From an uncultured Lachnospiraceae bacterium (GTDB lineage: Bacteria; Bacillota; Clostridia; Lachnospirales; Lachnospiraceae): 64,000 nt of DNA. Each line of letters opens with the position of its first letter. Within the stretch, counting starts at the first letter, position 1. The DNA lies in contig CAJUTC010000010.1 of NCBI GenBank assembly GCA_910589195.1, positions 1 through 64,000 of the forward strand, given 5' to 3'. The notes under the pieces were generated by a model that was not told the DNA's origin, did not search any database, and saw only the letters and a list, made by a program, of their open reading frames with translations. The position numbers were made by a program, and so were the translations under genes. Below are positions 26,047 through 33,471 of this stretch, piece by piece.

Positions 26047-27057
26047 ATGAGGTTATCATTTGAAGAAATCCAAAAGGAAATTAAACGGGTATTTATGAAA
26101 TATGGCTTAACAGAGGAAAAGGCTGATATCTGTGCGAGAATTCACACAGAATCCACCTATGACGGTATTTATTCCCATGGAACAAACCGGGTGGCCCGTT
26201 TTGTTGATTATATCCAAAAGGGATGGGTAGACGTAAATGCGGATCCAACCATTGAAAAGGACTGCGGCGCCATCAAAATTATTAATGGCAATATGGGGCC
26301 TGGTATCCTGAACGCATTGTACTCTGCCGATCGGGCAATGGAAATGGCGGATCAATACGGCATTGGTATGGTAGGATTAAACAATACGACCCACTGGATG
26401 CGGGGTGGCACTTATGGTTTGTATGTGGCAAGAAAAGGGTATGTGGGAATTATGTGGACCAATACTGAGGCATGTATGCCGCCGTGGGGAGCAAAAGAAT
26501 GCCGGCTGGGTAATAATCCGTTTGTTATGGCCTGCCCTGGTGCGGACGGCGAACCAGCCATGCAGCTTGACATGGCCATTAGCCAGTATGCGTATGGCAA
26601 ACTTCAAGTAACCCGCCTGGCCGGGAAAAAATTGCCATTCCCGGGAGGCTTTGATAAAGACGGCAATATTACGGATGATCCAGGTGCAATTGAAGAATCC
26701 ATGCGTATTATGCCTATCGGCTACTGGAAGGGGTCCAGTTTCTCCTTTATGCTGGATATTTTAGGTTCGATCCTTACAGACGGCGTAGGAGCGGTTGACT
26801 TGAACGCAGAAACAAAGGGTTCCTGCGGCGGCTGTTCCCAGGTTATGATCGTGATCGATCCGAAAAAGATAATTGATGGTGATAAGATGAGCGAAACCAT
26901 CCGCCGTGCCATCGAATATTTAAAGAGCGCAGAGCTGGCAGAGCACAGCAACGGCATTATGGCGCCTGGTGAAGATTACGTACAGTTTAATCAGGATCAT
27001 GACGCAAATGGCATCTTTGTGGATGATTCGGTATGGGAAGAGATCAAATCGCTGTAA
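26047..27057 (+). CDS. dlgD: 2,3-diketo-L-gulonate reductase-like dehydrogenase (Ldh2/YiaK family)
   Basis: 336 residues. The malate/L-lactate dehydrogenase (Ldh2) family uses a distinct NAD(P)H-binding fold. Segments YSHGTNR, THWMRGGTYG, PPWGAKECRLGNNP, LQVTRLAGKKLP and MPIGYWKGSSFS follow E. coli YiaK (DlgD) almost residue by residue as I recall it; His45 in YSHG and His118 in THWMRGG are the usual catalytic and binding positions. YiaK reduces 2,3-diketo-L-gulonate to 3-keto-L-gulonate. Linkage to a TRAP importer of the YiaMNO type supports a role in L-ascorbate-derived or similar sugar-acid breakdown. The kinase, decarboxylase and epimerase of the E. coli yia operon are absent here. Confidence 0.85.
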   Translation: MRLSFEEIQKEIKRVFMKYGLTEEKADICARIHTESTYDGIYSHGTNRVARFVDYIQKGWVDVNADPTIEKDCGAIKIINGNMGPGILNALYSADRAMEMADQYGIGMVGLNNTTHWMRGGTYGLYVARKGYVGIMWTNTEACMPPWGAKECRLGNNPFVMACPGADGEPAMQLDMAISQYAYGKLQVTRLAGKKLPFPGGFDKDGNITDDPGAIEESMRIMPIGYWKGSSFSFMLDILGSILTDGVGAVDLNAETKGSCGGCSQVMIVIDPKKIIDGDKMSETIRRAIEYLKSAELAEHSNGIMAPGEDYVQFNQDHDANGIFVDDSVWEEIKSL

Positions 27058-27110
27058 TGCTGGATGGAGCTACCAGGTAAGTAACCGGGGGAAAAGAGAG
27101 GAAGAACAAA

Positions 27111-28133
27111 ATGAAAGCTGTAAAAATTGAAAAGCCCAATGATCTTCAGGTGATTGACATGGAAAAACCGGTCATTGACGGGAAAAATAATGTACTGGTA
27201 AAAATCCGGGCAGCCGGTATCTGTGGTTCCGATGTGGGGATTTATCACGGAAAAAACGCCGCGGCTACATATCCACGGGTAATTGGCCACGAGATGGTAG
27301 GCGATGTTGTGGAAGTGGGCGAGAATGTGTCCAAATACCAGGCAGGTGATCGAGTGATTATTGATCAGGTAACGGCTTGCGGCAACTGTTATGCCTGCCG
27401 CAAGGGGCGCCCGAACGTGTGCGCAAATCTGCAGGTTCGGGGTGTCCATATTGACGGCGGCTACCGTGAGTATATGGCAGTTCCGGAAAGTGATTGCTAC
27501 CGTCTGCCCGACAGCCTGTCTTATGAGGACGCAGTTATGATTGAACCTACTACCATTGCGGTTCAGGCCTGTAGCCGGGCCCAGGTAGAGTTTGAAGACA
27601 ATGTAATGATTATTGGTGCCGGTGCTTTGGGCAGCAGCATTTTGCGTATTGTACGCCTTTATCATCCACGCCGGATTATTATGGTGGATATTGATGAGGG
27701 CAAGTTGAAAGAAGCCCTGGGGAATGGCGCTACGGATGTAATCAACAGCTGCGCGGAAGATGTAATAGAGCGTGCCCATGAGATAACAGACGGATACGGC
27801 CCCACGGTTGTGATTGACGCAGCTTGTTTTAAAGGAAGCTTTCTTACAGCCTGCAAATGCGCTGGCAATGGAGGCCGGGTAATTACCATGGGATTTGGGG
27901 TGGATCCAGATGATATCAACCAGTTTGTGATCACATCAAAAGAATTGGATGTGCGTGGGAGCCGTCTGCAAAACCGGAAGTTCCAGACTGTCATTGACTT
28001 AATCAACCAGGGGCAGGTCGATCTGAGCGGAAGCGTCAGCCACCGTTTTTATTTCCAGGAAGCCCAGAAGGCCTTTGATTTTAATGATACCCATGATCCG
28101 TCAATTCGTAAGATTGTTTTAACATTTGACTAA
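27111..28133 (+). CDS. zinc-dependent sugar-acid/alcohol dehydrogenase (MDR family)
   Basis: 340 residues. Medium-chain dehydrogenase: catalytic zinc ligands in GICGSDVG (Cys37 region) and GHEMVGDVVEVGENV, structural zinc cysteines in CGNCYACRKGRPNVC, and the NAD-binding GAGALGSSI. The overall sequence resembles L-gulonate 5-dehydrogenase and L-idonate or sorbitol dehydrogenases. It is the last gene of the TRAP/reductase operon, 53 bases after the reductase, and a terminator follows. It probably oxidises or reduces the sugar acid downstream of the YiaK-type step; the exact substrate cannot be read from sequence. Confidence 0.88.
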   Translation: MKAVKIEKPNDLQVIDMEKPVIDGKNNVLVKIRAAGICGSDVGIYHGKNAAATYPRVIGHEMVGDVVEVGENVSKYQAGDRVIIDQVTACGNCYACRKGRPNVCANLQVRGVHIDGGYREYMAVPESDCYRLPDSLSYEDAVMIEPTTIAVQACSRAQVEFEDNVMIIGAGALGSSILRIVRLYHPRRIIMVDIDEGKLKEALGNGATDVINSCAEDVIERAHEITDGYGPTVVIDAACFKGSFLTACKCAGNGGRVITMGFGVDPDDINQFVITSKELDVRGSRLQNRKFQTVIDLINQGQVDLSGSVSHRFYFQEAQKAFDFNDTHDPSIRKIVLTFD

Positions 28134-28144
28134 TTTTAAGAAGT

Positions 28145-28239
28145 GCCGCAAAATACGGTTATCTACAATATATGGCGCATATATAAGGAAAGAAAACAAA
28201 CGCCATGTTTTGCTGGATTCTGTATTTTGCGGCTTTTTT
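28145..28239 (+). terminator. terminator with long loop after the dehydrogenase gene
   Basis: GCCGCAAAATAC (28145-28156) pairs perfectly with GTATTTTGCGGC (28222-28233), followed by TTTTTT. The 65-base loop contains a small ATGGCG/CGCCAT pairing that can bring the arms together. It closes the accessory region and insulates spoIIIAH. Confidence 0.75.
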
Positions 28240-28287
28240 AGCAATCAATGAAACAATGGGCCAGATTCAGGCAAAGTGTGATCGGTA

Positions 28288-28316
28288 TGCATATTTTCAG
28301 GGTGCTTGAATAAGAT
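28288..28316 (+). promoter_or_regulatory. SigmaE-like promoter candidate for spoIIIAH
   Basis: TGCATATT (28288-28295) matches the SigmaE -35 GKMATATT at 7/8; 13 bases later AATAAGAT (28309-28316) matches the -10 CATACAHT at 5/8. It is 38 bases upstream of spoIIIAH and beyond the terminator of the sugar operon. Confidence 0.4.
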
Positions 28317-28354
28317 TAAAGTATGAAAGCGGGTGGAATAAAGGAGCGAGGATA

Positions 28355-29161
28355 ATGTTGAAACCGAAAAAAGAATTAAACATGAAAAAATTGTTTCGCC
28401 GTAATCAAGTTATTATTACTGCGCTGGCAGTGATGATTGCGGCAGCCGGATACTTAAACTATGCCGGCAAGCAGGAGCTGGCAGCCGGCAGCCAGGTATA
28501 CGAAGCCGGCATGCTGGAGATCTCAGATGAAGATATTCTGGCAGAAAACCAGGCCAGCCCCTATTATGGAGATGCCCTGGAAGAAATTGGAAGCTTGGAT
28601 CAGGATTTTCAGGATGAAACTGTTGCTGAAGCAACGATGGAGAATGACGGATCCCAATATGCGGATGGGAATGGCTATGGAGGCGATGTAGCGGCAGGGG
28701 CAGAAGGCCAGGGTGTGGATGCTTCCTATGGAGAAAATTCCGGCACCGCGGAAACTGGACTGGAAAATCCGGGAGAAGCGGTATTAACCAGCGGTATGAG
28801 CGTAACGGATTACATAGCCAGCGTCCAATTAAGCCGGGAGCAAGTCCGCGCGAAAAATAAAGAAACCCTGATGAACCTAATTAACAGCACTGAAATTGAG
28901 GAATCTGCCAAGCAGCAGGCCATACAAGACATGATTTCTCTTACAGAAGTTGCGGAAAAAGAAAATGCGGCTGAAACCCTTTTAATGGCAAAAGGCTTTG
29001 CGGATCCGGTGGTTAGCGTTTCAGCGGGACAGGTGGATGTGGTTATCAATGCCCCCAGTATTACCGATCAGCAGCGTGCCCAGATTGAAGATATTGTAAA
29101 ACGGAAAACAGAGGCTTCTGCTGATCAGATTGTGATTTCACTCTTAAATCTGTCGGAATAA
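28355..29161 (+). CDS. spoIIIAH: stage III sporulation protein AH
   Basis: 268 residues from ATG 28355 behind AAAGGAGCGAGG. SpoIIIAH sits in the mother-cell-derived outer membrane and binds forespore SpoIIQ across the intermembrane space. One membrane helix (VIITALAVMIAAAGYLNYA, about residues 21-39), a long acidic Gly/Ala-rich linker (70-140), then the YscJ/FliF-like ring domain: SLTEVAEKENAAETLLMAKGFADPVVSVSAGQVDVVI and QRAQIEDIVKRKTEASADQIVISLL. Normally it is the eighth gene of the spoIIIA operon; here it stands alone, 18.6 kb from spoIIIAG, and so needs its own promoter. Confidence 0.93.
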   Translation: MLKPKKELNMKKLFRRNQVIITALAVMIAAAGYLNYAGKQELAAGSQVYEAGMLEISDEDILAENQASPYYGDALEEIGSLDQDFQDETVAEATMENDGSQYADGNGYGGDVAAGAEGQGVDASYGENSGTAETGLENPGEAVLTSGMSVTDYIASVQLSREQVRAKNKETLMNLINSTEIEESAKQQAIQDMISLTEVAEKENAAETLLMAKGFADPVVSVSAGQVDVVINAPSITDQQRAQIEDIVKRKTEASADQIVISLLNLSE

Positions 29162-29232
29162 AAGCATAAGCGGTTTCACCTGAATGCGCAACATAACAGG
29201 CAAAAAGTTTCGTACAAAACAAGAAACTACCT

Positions 29233-29260
29233 TTGCAAAGCCGTTATCTTCTGATATAAT
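29233..29260 (+). promoter_or_regulatory. SigmaA promoter and leader hairpin of asp23
   Basis: TTGCAA (29233-29238), 16 bases, TATAAT (29255-29260). The leader downstream holds a perfect 8-bp hairpin, GAGGCTGC (29279-29286) with GCAGCCTC (29305-29312), followed by CAAAAATG rather than a T-run. Confidence 0.6.
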
Positions 29261-29341
29261 GGGGGAAGCAGTAAAATGGAGGCTGCCAGAAACAAAAGTT
29301 TTTAGCAGCCTCAAAAATGTATTGTGCAGGAGGTAGCATAA

Positions 29342-29728
29342 GTGGCAGAGGTTGAGAATAGAAGTACCCACAAAGTATATGAGAAGGATAAAATCGGAGA
29401 AGTGCAGATTGCTGACGAGGTGGTAGCTATCATTGCGGGCCTGGCGGCGACAGAGGTAGAAGGCGTAGATTCCATGGCCGGAAACATTACCAATGAGCTG
29501 GTAGGCAAGCTGGGAATGAAAAATCTTTCTAAAGGAGTAAAGGTGGACGTAACAGAAGATCATGTGTCAGTTGATCTTTCCCTTAATTTAAAATATGGAT
29601 ATAACATTCCAGAGGTTGGGGAAAAGGTACAGGATCGGGTAAAGTCCGCCATTGAAAATATGACAGGTCTGTCAGTGCTGGATGTGAATATTAAAATTGC
29701 CAGTGTGAATATGGAAAACGCGAATTAA
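29342..29728 (+). CDS. Asp23/Gls24 family envelope stress protein
   Basis: 128 residues, GTG start at 29342 behind AGGAGG (29329-29334). The domain is the compact Asp23 fold: VQIADEVVAIIAGLAATEVEGVDSM, GVKVDVTEDHVSVDLSLNLKYGYNIPEVGEKVQDRVKSAIENMTG and a final VNIKIASV. This is the YqhY ortholog of Bacillus, which lies in the same neighbourhood next to nusB and has been linked to acetyl-CoA carboxylase control; here accB and accC are absent. It has its own promoter and terminator. Confidence 0.93.
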   Translation: MAEVENRSTHKVYEKDKIGEVQIADEVVAIIAGLAATEVEGVDSMAGNITNELVGKLGMKNLSKGVKVDVTEDHVSVDLSLNLKYGYNIPEVGEKVQDRVKSAIENMTGLSVLDVNIKIASVNMENAN

Positions 29729-29761
29729 GTTATTCGAAAGCCGGATAGCGATATGGGAAGA

Positions 29762-29806
29762 GCAGGAAGAAACCGTTAAATGCAGGCGGGTCTTCCTGTT
29801 TTTATT
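29762..29806 (+). terminator. terminator after asp23
   Basis: CAGGAAGA (29763-29770) and TCTTCCTG (29791-29798), extended by an inner CCG/CGG pairing, then TTTTTATTTTG. It separates asp23 from the sigma-factor gene. Confidence 0.8.
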
Positions 29807-29945
29807 TTGTTTCCTGCCAATGTGGATTTTATGAAACCATTCAAACTAAGAATATATAAATTTAAAATTTCTTTCATTTTTGCCATAAATGTTTTGTGCT
29901 GGAACGTATCGAAAGTATCAGGCTGAAATCAGAAGGGATACTGCC

Positions 29946-30470
29946 ATGGAGGAAATGCTGTTTAGAAAGAATATAAGCCGGATCATCCAAAATGATAAAG
30001 AAGGATTACGGCAGATTTATGAGGACTACTGCCCGATGATTTATTCCGTAGTTTGGGAGATCCTTCACAACCGGGAAGACGCGGAGGATGTTACCTCGGA
30101 ATTTTTTATCCGGCTGTGGGAAATTGCGGATACATACCATCCGGGAAAGGGGCATCGCGGGTGGATGCTTACCATTGCCCATCATATGGCTATTGATTGC
30201 TTGCGAAAGAAAAAACGGGAGATTTTAACCGAGGATATAGAAGAACCGCCTTATTTTGGACAAGCTTCCAGCGAGGAACAGCTTTGCCATAAAATCAGCC
30301 TGGAACAGGCTATGTCTGGGCTAAATAAGGAGGATAGGCAGATTGTCAATTTAAAGATTATGGGTGAGCTGACCTTTCGGGAGATTGCGGCAATTCTGAA
30401 AAAACCCCAGGGAACGGTGGCCTGGTGCTACCAAAGGGCAATTCGGAAGTTAAGGGAGGTGCAGCTATGA
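29946..30470 (+). CDS. ECF-type RNA polymerase sigma factor
   Basis: 174 residues from ATG 29946 (AGAAGGG upstream); the frame extends further up but without a ribosome site. Sigma region 2 is at about residues 15-85 (YEDYCPMIYSVVWEILHNREDAEDVTSEFFIRLWEI, then GWMLTIAHHMAIDCLRKKKR); region 4 at about 115-170 (GLNKEDRQIVNLKIMGELTFREIAAILKKPQGTVAWCYQRAIRKL). Region 3 is missing, as in all ECF factors. The stop overlaps the anti-sigma-like gene by ATGA, so the pair is translationally coupled. The target promoters are unknown; no clear autoregulatory GGAAC/CGTA pair was identified. Confidence 0.92.
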   Translation: MEEMLFRKNISRIIQNDKEGLRQIYEDYCPMIYSVVWEILHNREDAEDVTSEFFIRLWEIADTYHPGKGHRGWMLTIAHHMAIDCLRKKKREILTEDIEEPPYFGQASSEEQLCHKISLEQAMSGLNKEDRQIVNLKIMGELTFREIAAILKKPQGTVAWCYQRAIRKLREVQL

Positions 30471-31444
30471 TGGGGAAGCGGCGGTTTAAACAGGAATATC
30501 GGGCATGGAAGCGTCAAAGCGCGCCCGATCTTTGGCAACGGATTGAAGGAGAACTAAAAGAACATCCAAAAAGGATTGAAGAACGTAACATTCAAAGGGT
30601 GGTTGATAGGAAAACCAATAAAATAGAAGCGATTGATAAAAAAAACGGTAGAAAAGGAATCCGTTGCAGTGGGGCAGCAGCAGTGGCGGCGGTTATCTTG
30701 CTTATGGCAGCTGCAAGATGGAAGCAGGGAATTGGGGTAGAAAAAGGCGCCATGGGAAACAAAGAGGGATCGGAAACCTGGATAGCGGCAGAAACCACGC
30801 AATGGATGGAAGAAGAATCCTGGACTGAAAAACCGACAGAGAGTGAAATGAATTACCAAATTATAGAAGCAAAAGAAACGAAGCTGATATCTGTTCCGGA
30901 AGATGCTGTAACAGTACCGGAGGATTCCCGCTATTTTTCGGAGGCAGTGCTGAGTGACACAGAACTTTTGTGCAGCGGGGAAGTGGAAGATGTGTCTTTG
31001 GAATATGATGAAACAGGCAGGGCGGTAATGGTAGTTTACCAGCTTGCTTTGCGCCAGATTTATTACGCTCAGAATTATATTAGCAGCCAGGAAAAGATTA
31101 CAGTTACAAGCCCCATTGTAAAAGCGGAGGGGGATGAGGTTTATATTTTATATCAGCTACAGAAGGAAGGCACATACCTGCTTCCCCTTCGGGAACAGGA
31201 AGGGGATTGGGAATTAATTTATCCCTTTGCTCCTCAAATCCAGATAACCCATACAGGCGCATACCTGTTTCATTCTGGATATACCAGCCTGGTAAACAAG
31301 GAAACAGAAGTAGTAGTGGGAAGGAAAGAGGGAAGGAATGATTATTTCTATGACCGCATGCTGCTGCGGCAGGATGAAAATTTTCCTGCTGAATTGCTTT
31401 CACTTGTAAAACAGCAGATCGAGAAAAAATGGGAGGCCAGCTAA
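30467..31444 (+). CDS. membrane-spanning anti-sigma-like protein
   Basis: 325 residues from ATG 30467, which overlaps the sigma factor stop. The N-terminal cytoplasmic part (about 1-70) has the short motif APDLWQRIEGELKEH seen at the start of many Clostridial ECF anti-sigma proteins. One membrane helix follows (GAAAVAAVILLMAAARW, about 70-86), then an extracytoplasmic region of about 240 residues with no domain I recognise (beta-rich, VSLEYDETGRAVMVVYQLALRQIYY). There is no zinc-binding HxxxCxxC motif. Assignment as anti-sigma rests mainly on topology and coupling to the sigma gene. It would bind the sigma factor until an outside signal is sensed. Confidence 0.7.
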   Translation: MMGKRRFKQEYRAWKRQSAPDLWQRIEGELKEHPKRIEERNIQRVVDRKTNKIEAIDKKNGRKGIRCSGAAAVAAVILLMAAARWKQGIGVEKGAMGNKEGSETWIAAETTQWMEEESWTEKPTESEMNYQIIEAKETKLISVPEDAVTVPEDSRYFSEAVLSDTELLCSGEVEDVSLEYDETGRAVMVVYQLALRQIYYAQNYISSQEKITVTSPIVKAEGDEVYILYQLQKEGTYLLPLREQEGDWELIYPFAPQIQITHTGAYLFHSGYTSLVNKETEVVVGRKEGRNDYFYDRMLLRQDENFPAELLSLVKQQIEKKWEAS

Positions 31445-31500
31445 GAAATTCGATTATCACAAACTGGAAAAACATCAAAAAGGATAAGGAAGAGAGGAAA

Positions 31501-31563
31501 GGTGAAAGAAAAAAAGGAGAAAGGATAACATGCAAACACACATCTTTCACCCTTTGTGTTTGC
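31501..31563 (+). other. possible H-type pseudoknot upstream of the vWA lipoprotein gene
   Basis: GGTGAAAG (31501-31508) pairs with CTTTCACC (31544-31551), and GCAAACACA (31532-31540) pairs with TGTGTTTGC (31555-31563). The arms interleave, so the two stems can form a pseudoknot or compete. Located in the 167 bases between the anti-sigma-like stop and the lipoprotein start. Confidence 0.45.
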
Positions 31564-31611
31564 GCCTCAAATGAAAATGCAGGCATTTTTGCTTGGGGAT
31601 TGGTGCAAATT

Positions 31612-33324
31612 ATGAAAAAAATGATTACAGGAAACAGAAGTGGAAGGGCGAAACCCAGCCAAGAGGCGGTTCTGATCGCCGCCATTACGGCCAGTATCCT
31701 TATAAGCGGCTGTGGCGGTTCTTCCCAGATGTACGAAACCACAGCTACAGTTTGTACCACAGGGATGGCGGTAACTGCGGCGGCCGCGGGGGAGGAAAAC
31801 GATGCTGGAGGATATGATTCTCTTGCGGGAAATGAACGGTGGAATGGAAGCAGCATGGATCCGGGAAGTGACCTGGAAAGGAAAGCTTCCCTGGCAGCGC
31901 GGTATCAGGATGCGTATCAGCAGGAAGATTGGAATACAGAGGAGTATGGCTACATCGAAGAGAATGGTTATCAGACCGTAGCGGCGGCTCCCCTTTCTAC
32001 TTTTTCGGTTGACGTAGATACGGCTTCCTACGGAAATATCCGACGAATGATCCGAAGCGGCGCAAATATCCCGGAAGATGCTGTGCGGATTGAAGAAATG
32101 ATCAATTATTTTGATTACGATTATCCGGAACCTGACGGGGAGGAACCGTTTTTGGTTACGACAGAATATTCGTCCTGCCCCTGGAATGAAGACAGCCGCC
32201 TTCTGCTAATCGGTCTTCAGGCAAAAGAAATTGATTTTACAAACCGTCCCGCTACAAATCTTGTATTTTTGCTGGATGTATCCGGATCCATGTATTCGGA
32301 TGATAAATTGCCTCTGGTACAAAAGGCATTTACCATGCTGACAGAAAATTTAGATGAGAGAGATAAAATTTCCATCGTTACGTATGCCGGCTATGAGTCC
32401 GTAATACTGGATGGAGTATCTGGGACAGAGAAGGGCAAGATTGCCGCGGCGTTAGAAGACTTAGAGGCTGGAGGATCCACAGCCGGGTCTGCCGGAATTG
32501 AGAAAGCTTATGAATTGGCTCAAAAGCATTTTATTCCTGGTGGGAATAACCGGGTGCTCTTAGCCACAGACGGAGATCTCAATGTTGGCGTCAGCAGTGA
32601 AGGCGGTTTAATCCGGATGATCCAGGAAAAGAAAAAAAGCGGTGTCCATTTATCGGTTCTTGGAGTTGGGACAGGAAATATTAAGGATAATAAAATGGAG
32701 GCCTTGGCAGATAATGGTGACGGAAATTATAATTACCTGGACAGTATCTATGAAGCAAAAAAAGTACTGGTAGATGAAATGGGCGGCACATTGATCACAG
32801 TGGCAAAGGACGTAAAGATCCAGGTGGAATTTAATCCGGAGCAGGTGGCGGGATACCGGCTAATCGGATACGAGAACCGAATGTTAAACCAGGAGGATTT
32901 TCATGACGACAAGGCAGACGCAGGAGAAATTGGATCCGGTCATTCCGTTACAGCACTCTACGAAATCATCCCTGCGACAGAAGCAGGAACGGAAGCTGGA
33001 TTAAAATACCAGACAACAGGAACGACTACGGGAAGCAGCGAGCTTCTTACAGTAAGCGTGCGCTACAAAGCGCCCAATGGAGATACCAGCAGGCTGCTGG
33101 AATATCCGGTAGAATCCGGAAGCTACCAGGAAGAAGGATCAGAAAACCTTACCTTTGCAGCAGCCGTAGCAGAATTTGGCATGGTGCTGCGAAACAGTGA
33201 ACATAAAGGAACAGCAAATTTTGATAGCATAATGGCTTTGGCAGAGTCCTGTATCAGTAGGGATTTTGACGACTACCGGAAAGAATTCCTGGATCTGGTG
33301 CAGACGGCGGCAGAAACAAGGTAG
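31612..33324 (+). CDS. von Willebrand factor A lipoprotein (YfbK-like, vWA plus DUF3520)
   Basis: 570 residues from ATG 31612, chosen because it gives a lipoprotein signal ending in the lipobox ISGC; the frame is open upstream to 31429 but that part looks non-coding. After a low-complexity linker comes the vWA N-terminal domain (TFSVDVDTASYGNIRRMIRSG, about residues 125-200), then the vWA domain with a full metal-ion site: DVSGSMYSD (DxSxS) and ATDGDLNVG. The end (about 400-570) matches DUF3520. It is exposed outside the membrane. It is third in the unit with the ECF sigma and anti-sigma-like genes, so it may act in the signal or the response. Confidence 0.88.
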   Translation: MKKMITGNRSGRAKPSQEAVLIAAITASILISGCGGSSQMYETTATVCTTGMAVTAAAAGEENDAGGYDSLAGNERWNGSSMDPGSDLERKASLAARYQDAYQQEDWNTEEYGYIEENGYQTVAAAPLSTFSVDVDTASYGNIRRMIRSGANIPEDAVRIEEMINYFDYDYPEPDGEEPFLVTTEYSSCPWNEDSRLLLIGLQAKEIDFTNRPATNLVFLLDVSGSMYSDDKLPLVQKAFTMLTENLDERDKISIVTYAGYESVILDGVSGTEKGKIAAALEDLEAGGSTAGSAGIEKAYELAQKHFIPGGNNRVLLATDGDLNVGVSSEGGLIRMIQEKKKSGVHLSVLGVGTGNIKDNKMEALADNGDGNYNYLDSIYEAKKVLVDEMGGTLITVAKDVKIQVEFNPEQVAGYRLIGYENRMLNQEDFHDDKADAGEIGSGHSVTALYEIIPATEAGTEAGLKYQTTGTTTGSSELLTVSVRYKAPNGDTSRLLEYPVESGSYQEEGSENLTFAAAVAEFGMVLRNSEHKGTANFDSIMALAESCISRDFDDYRKEFLDLVQTAAETR

Positions 33325-33347
33325 ATTCCTGATAAGGATTTTTCTGG

Positions 33348-33376
33348 TTGTATAACCATTTAAAATTTGTTATAAT
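33348..33376 (+). promoter_or_regulatory. SigmaA promoter of the nusB-xseA-xseB-ispA-dxs series
   Basis: TTGTAT (33348-33353), 17 bases, TATAAT (33371-33376). The inverted repeat GCCCCAAA (33378-33385) and TTTGGGGC (33427-33434) begins right at the expected start of transcription. Confidence 0.6.
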
Positions 33377-33427
33377 AGCCCCAAACCGTGAAAGGATTGC
33401 CGGCAAATGAAGGATGAATGCAGCGAT

Positions 33428-33446
33428 TTGGGGCAAAAGTCCCCAA
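33428..33446 (+). other. leader hairpin in front of nusB
   Basis: TTGGGG (33428-33433) and CCCCAA (33441-33446) form a 6-bp stem with a 7-base loop, 15 bases before the ribosome site. The left arm can instead pair with the upstream GCCCCAAA if that is transcribed. Confidence 0.5.
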
Positions 33447-33471
33447 TGCTATGGTGCTGCAAGGAGGGTTT

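Noticed and set aside
9737..28239. Mobile element carrying the sugar region
   Set aside because: No transposase, integrase, att-like direct repeats or tRNA target found at either edge, so it is described only as an inserted region.
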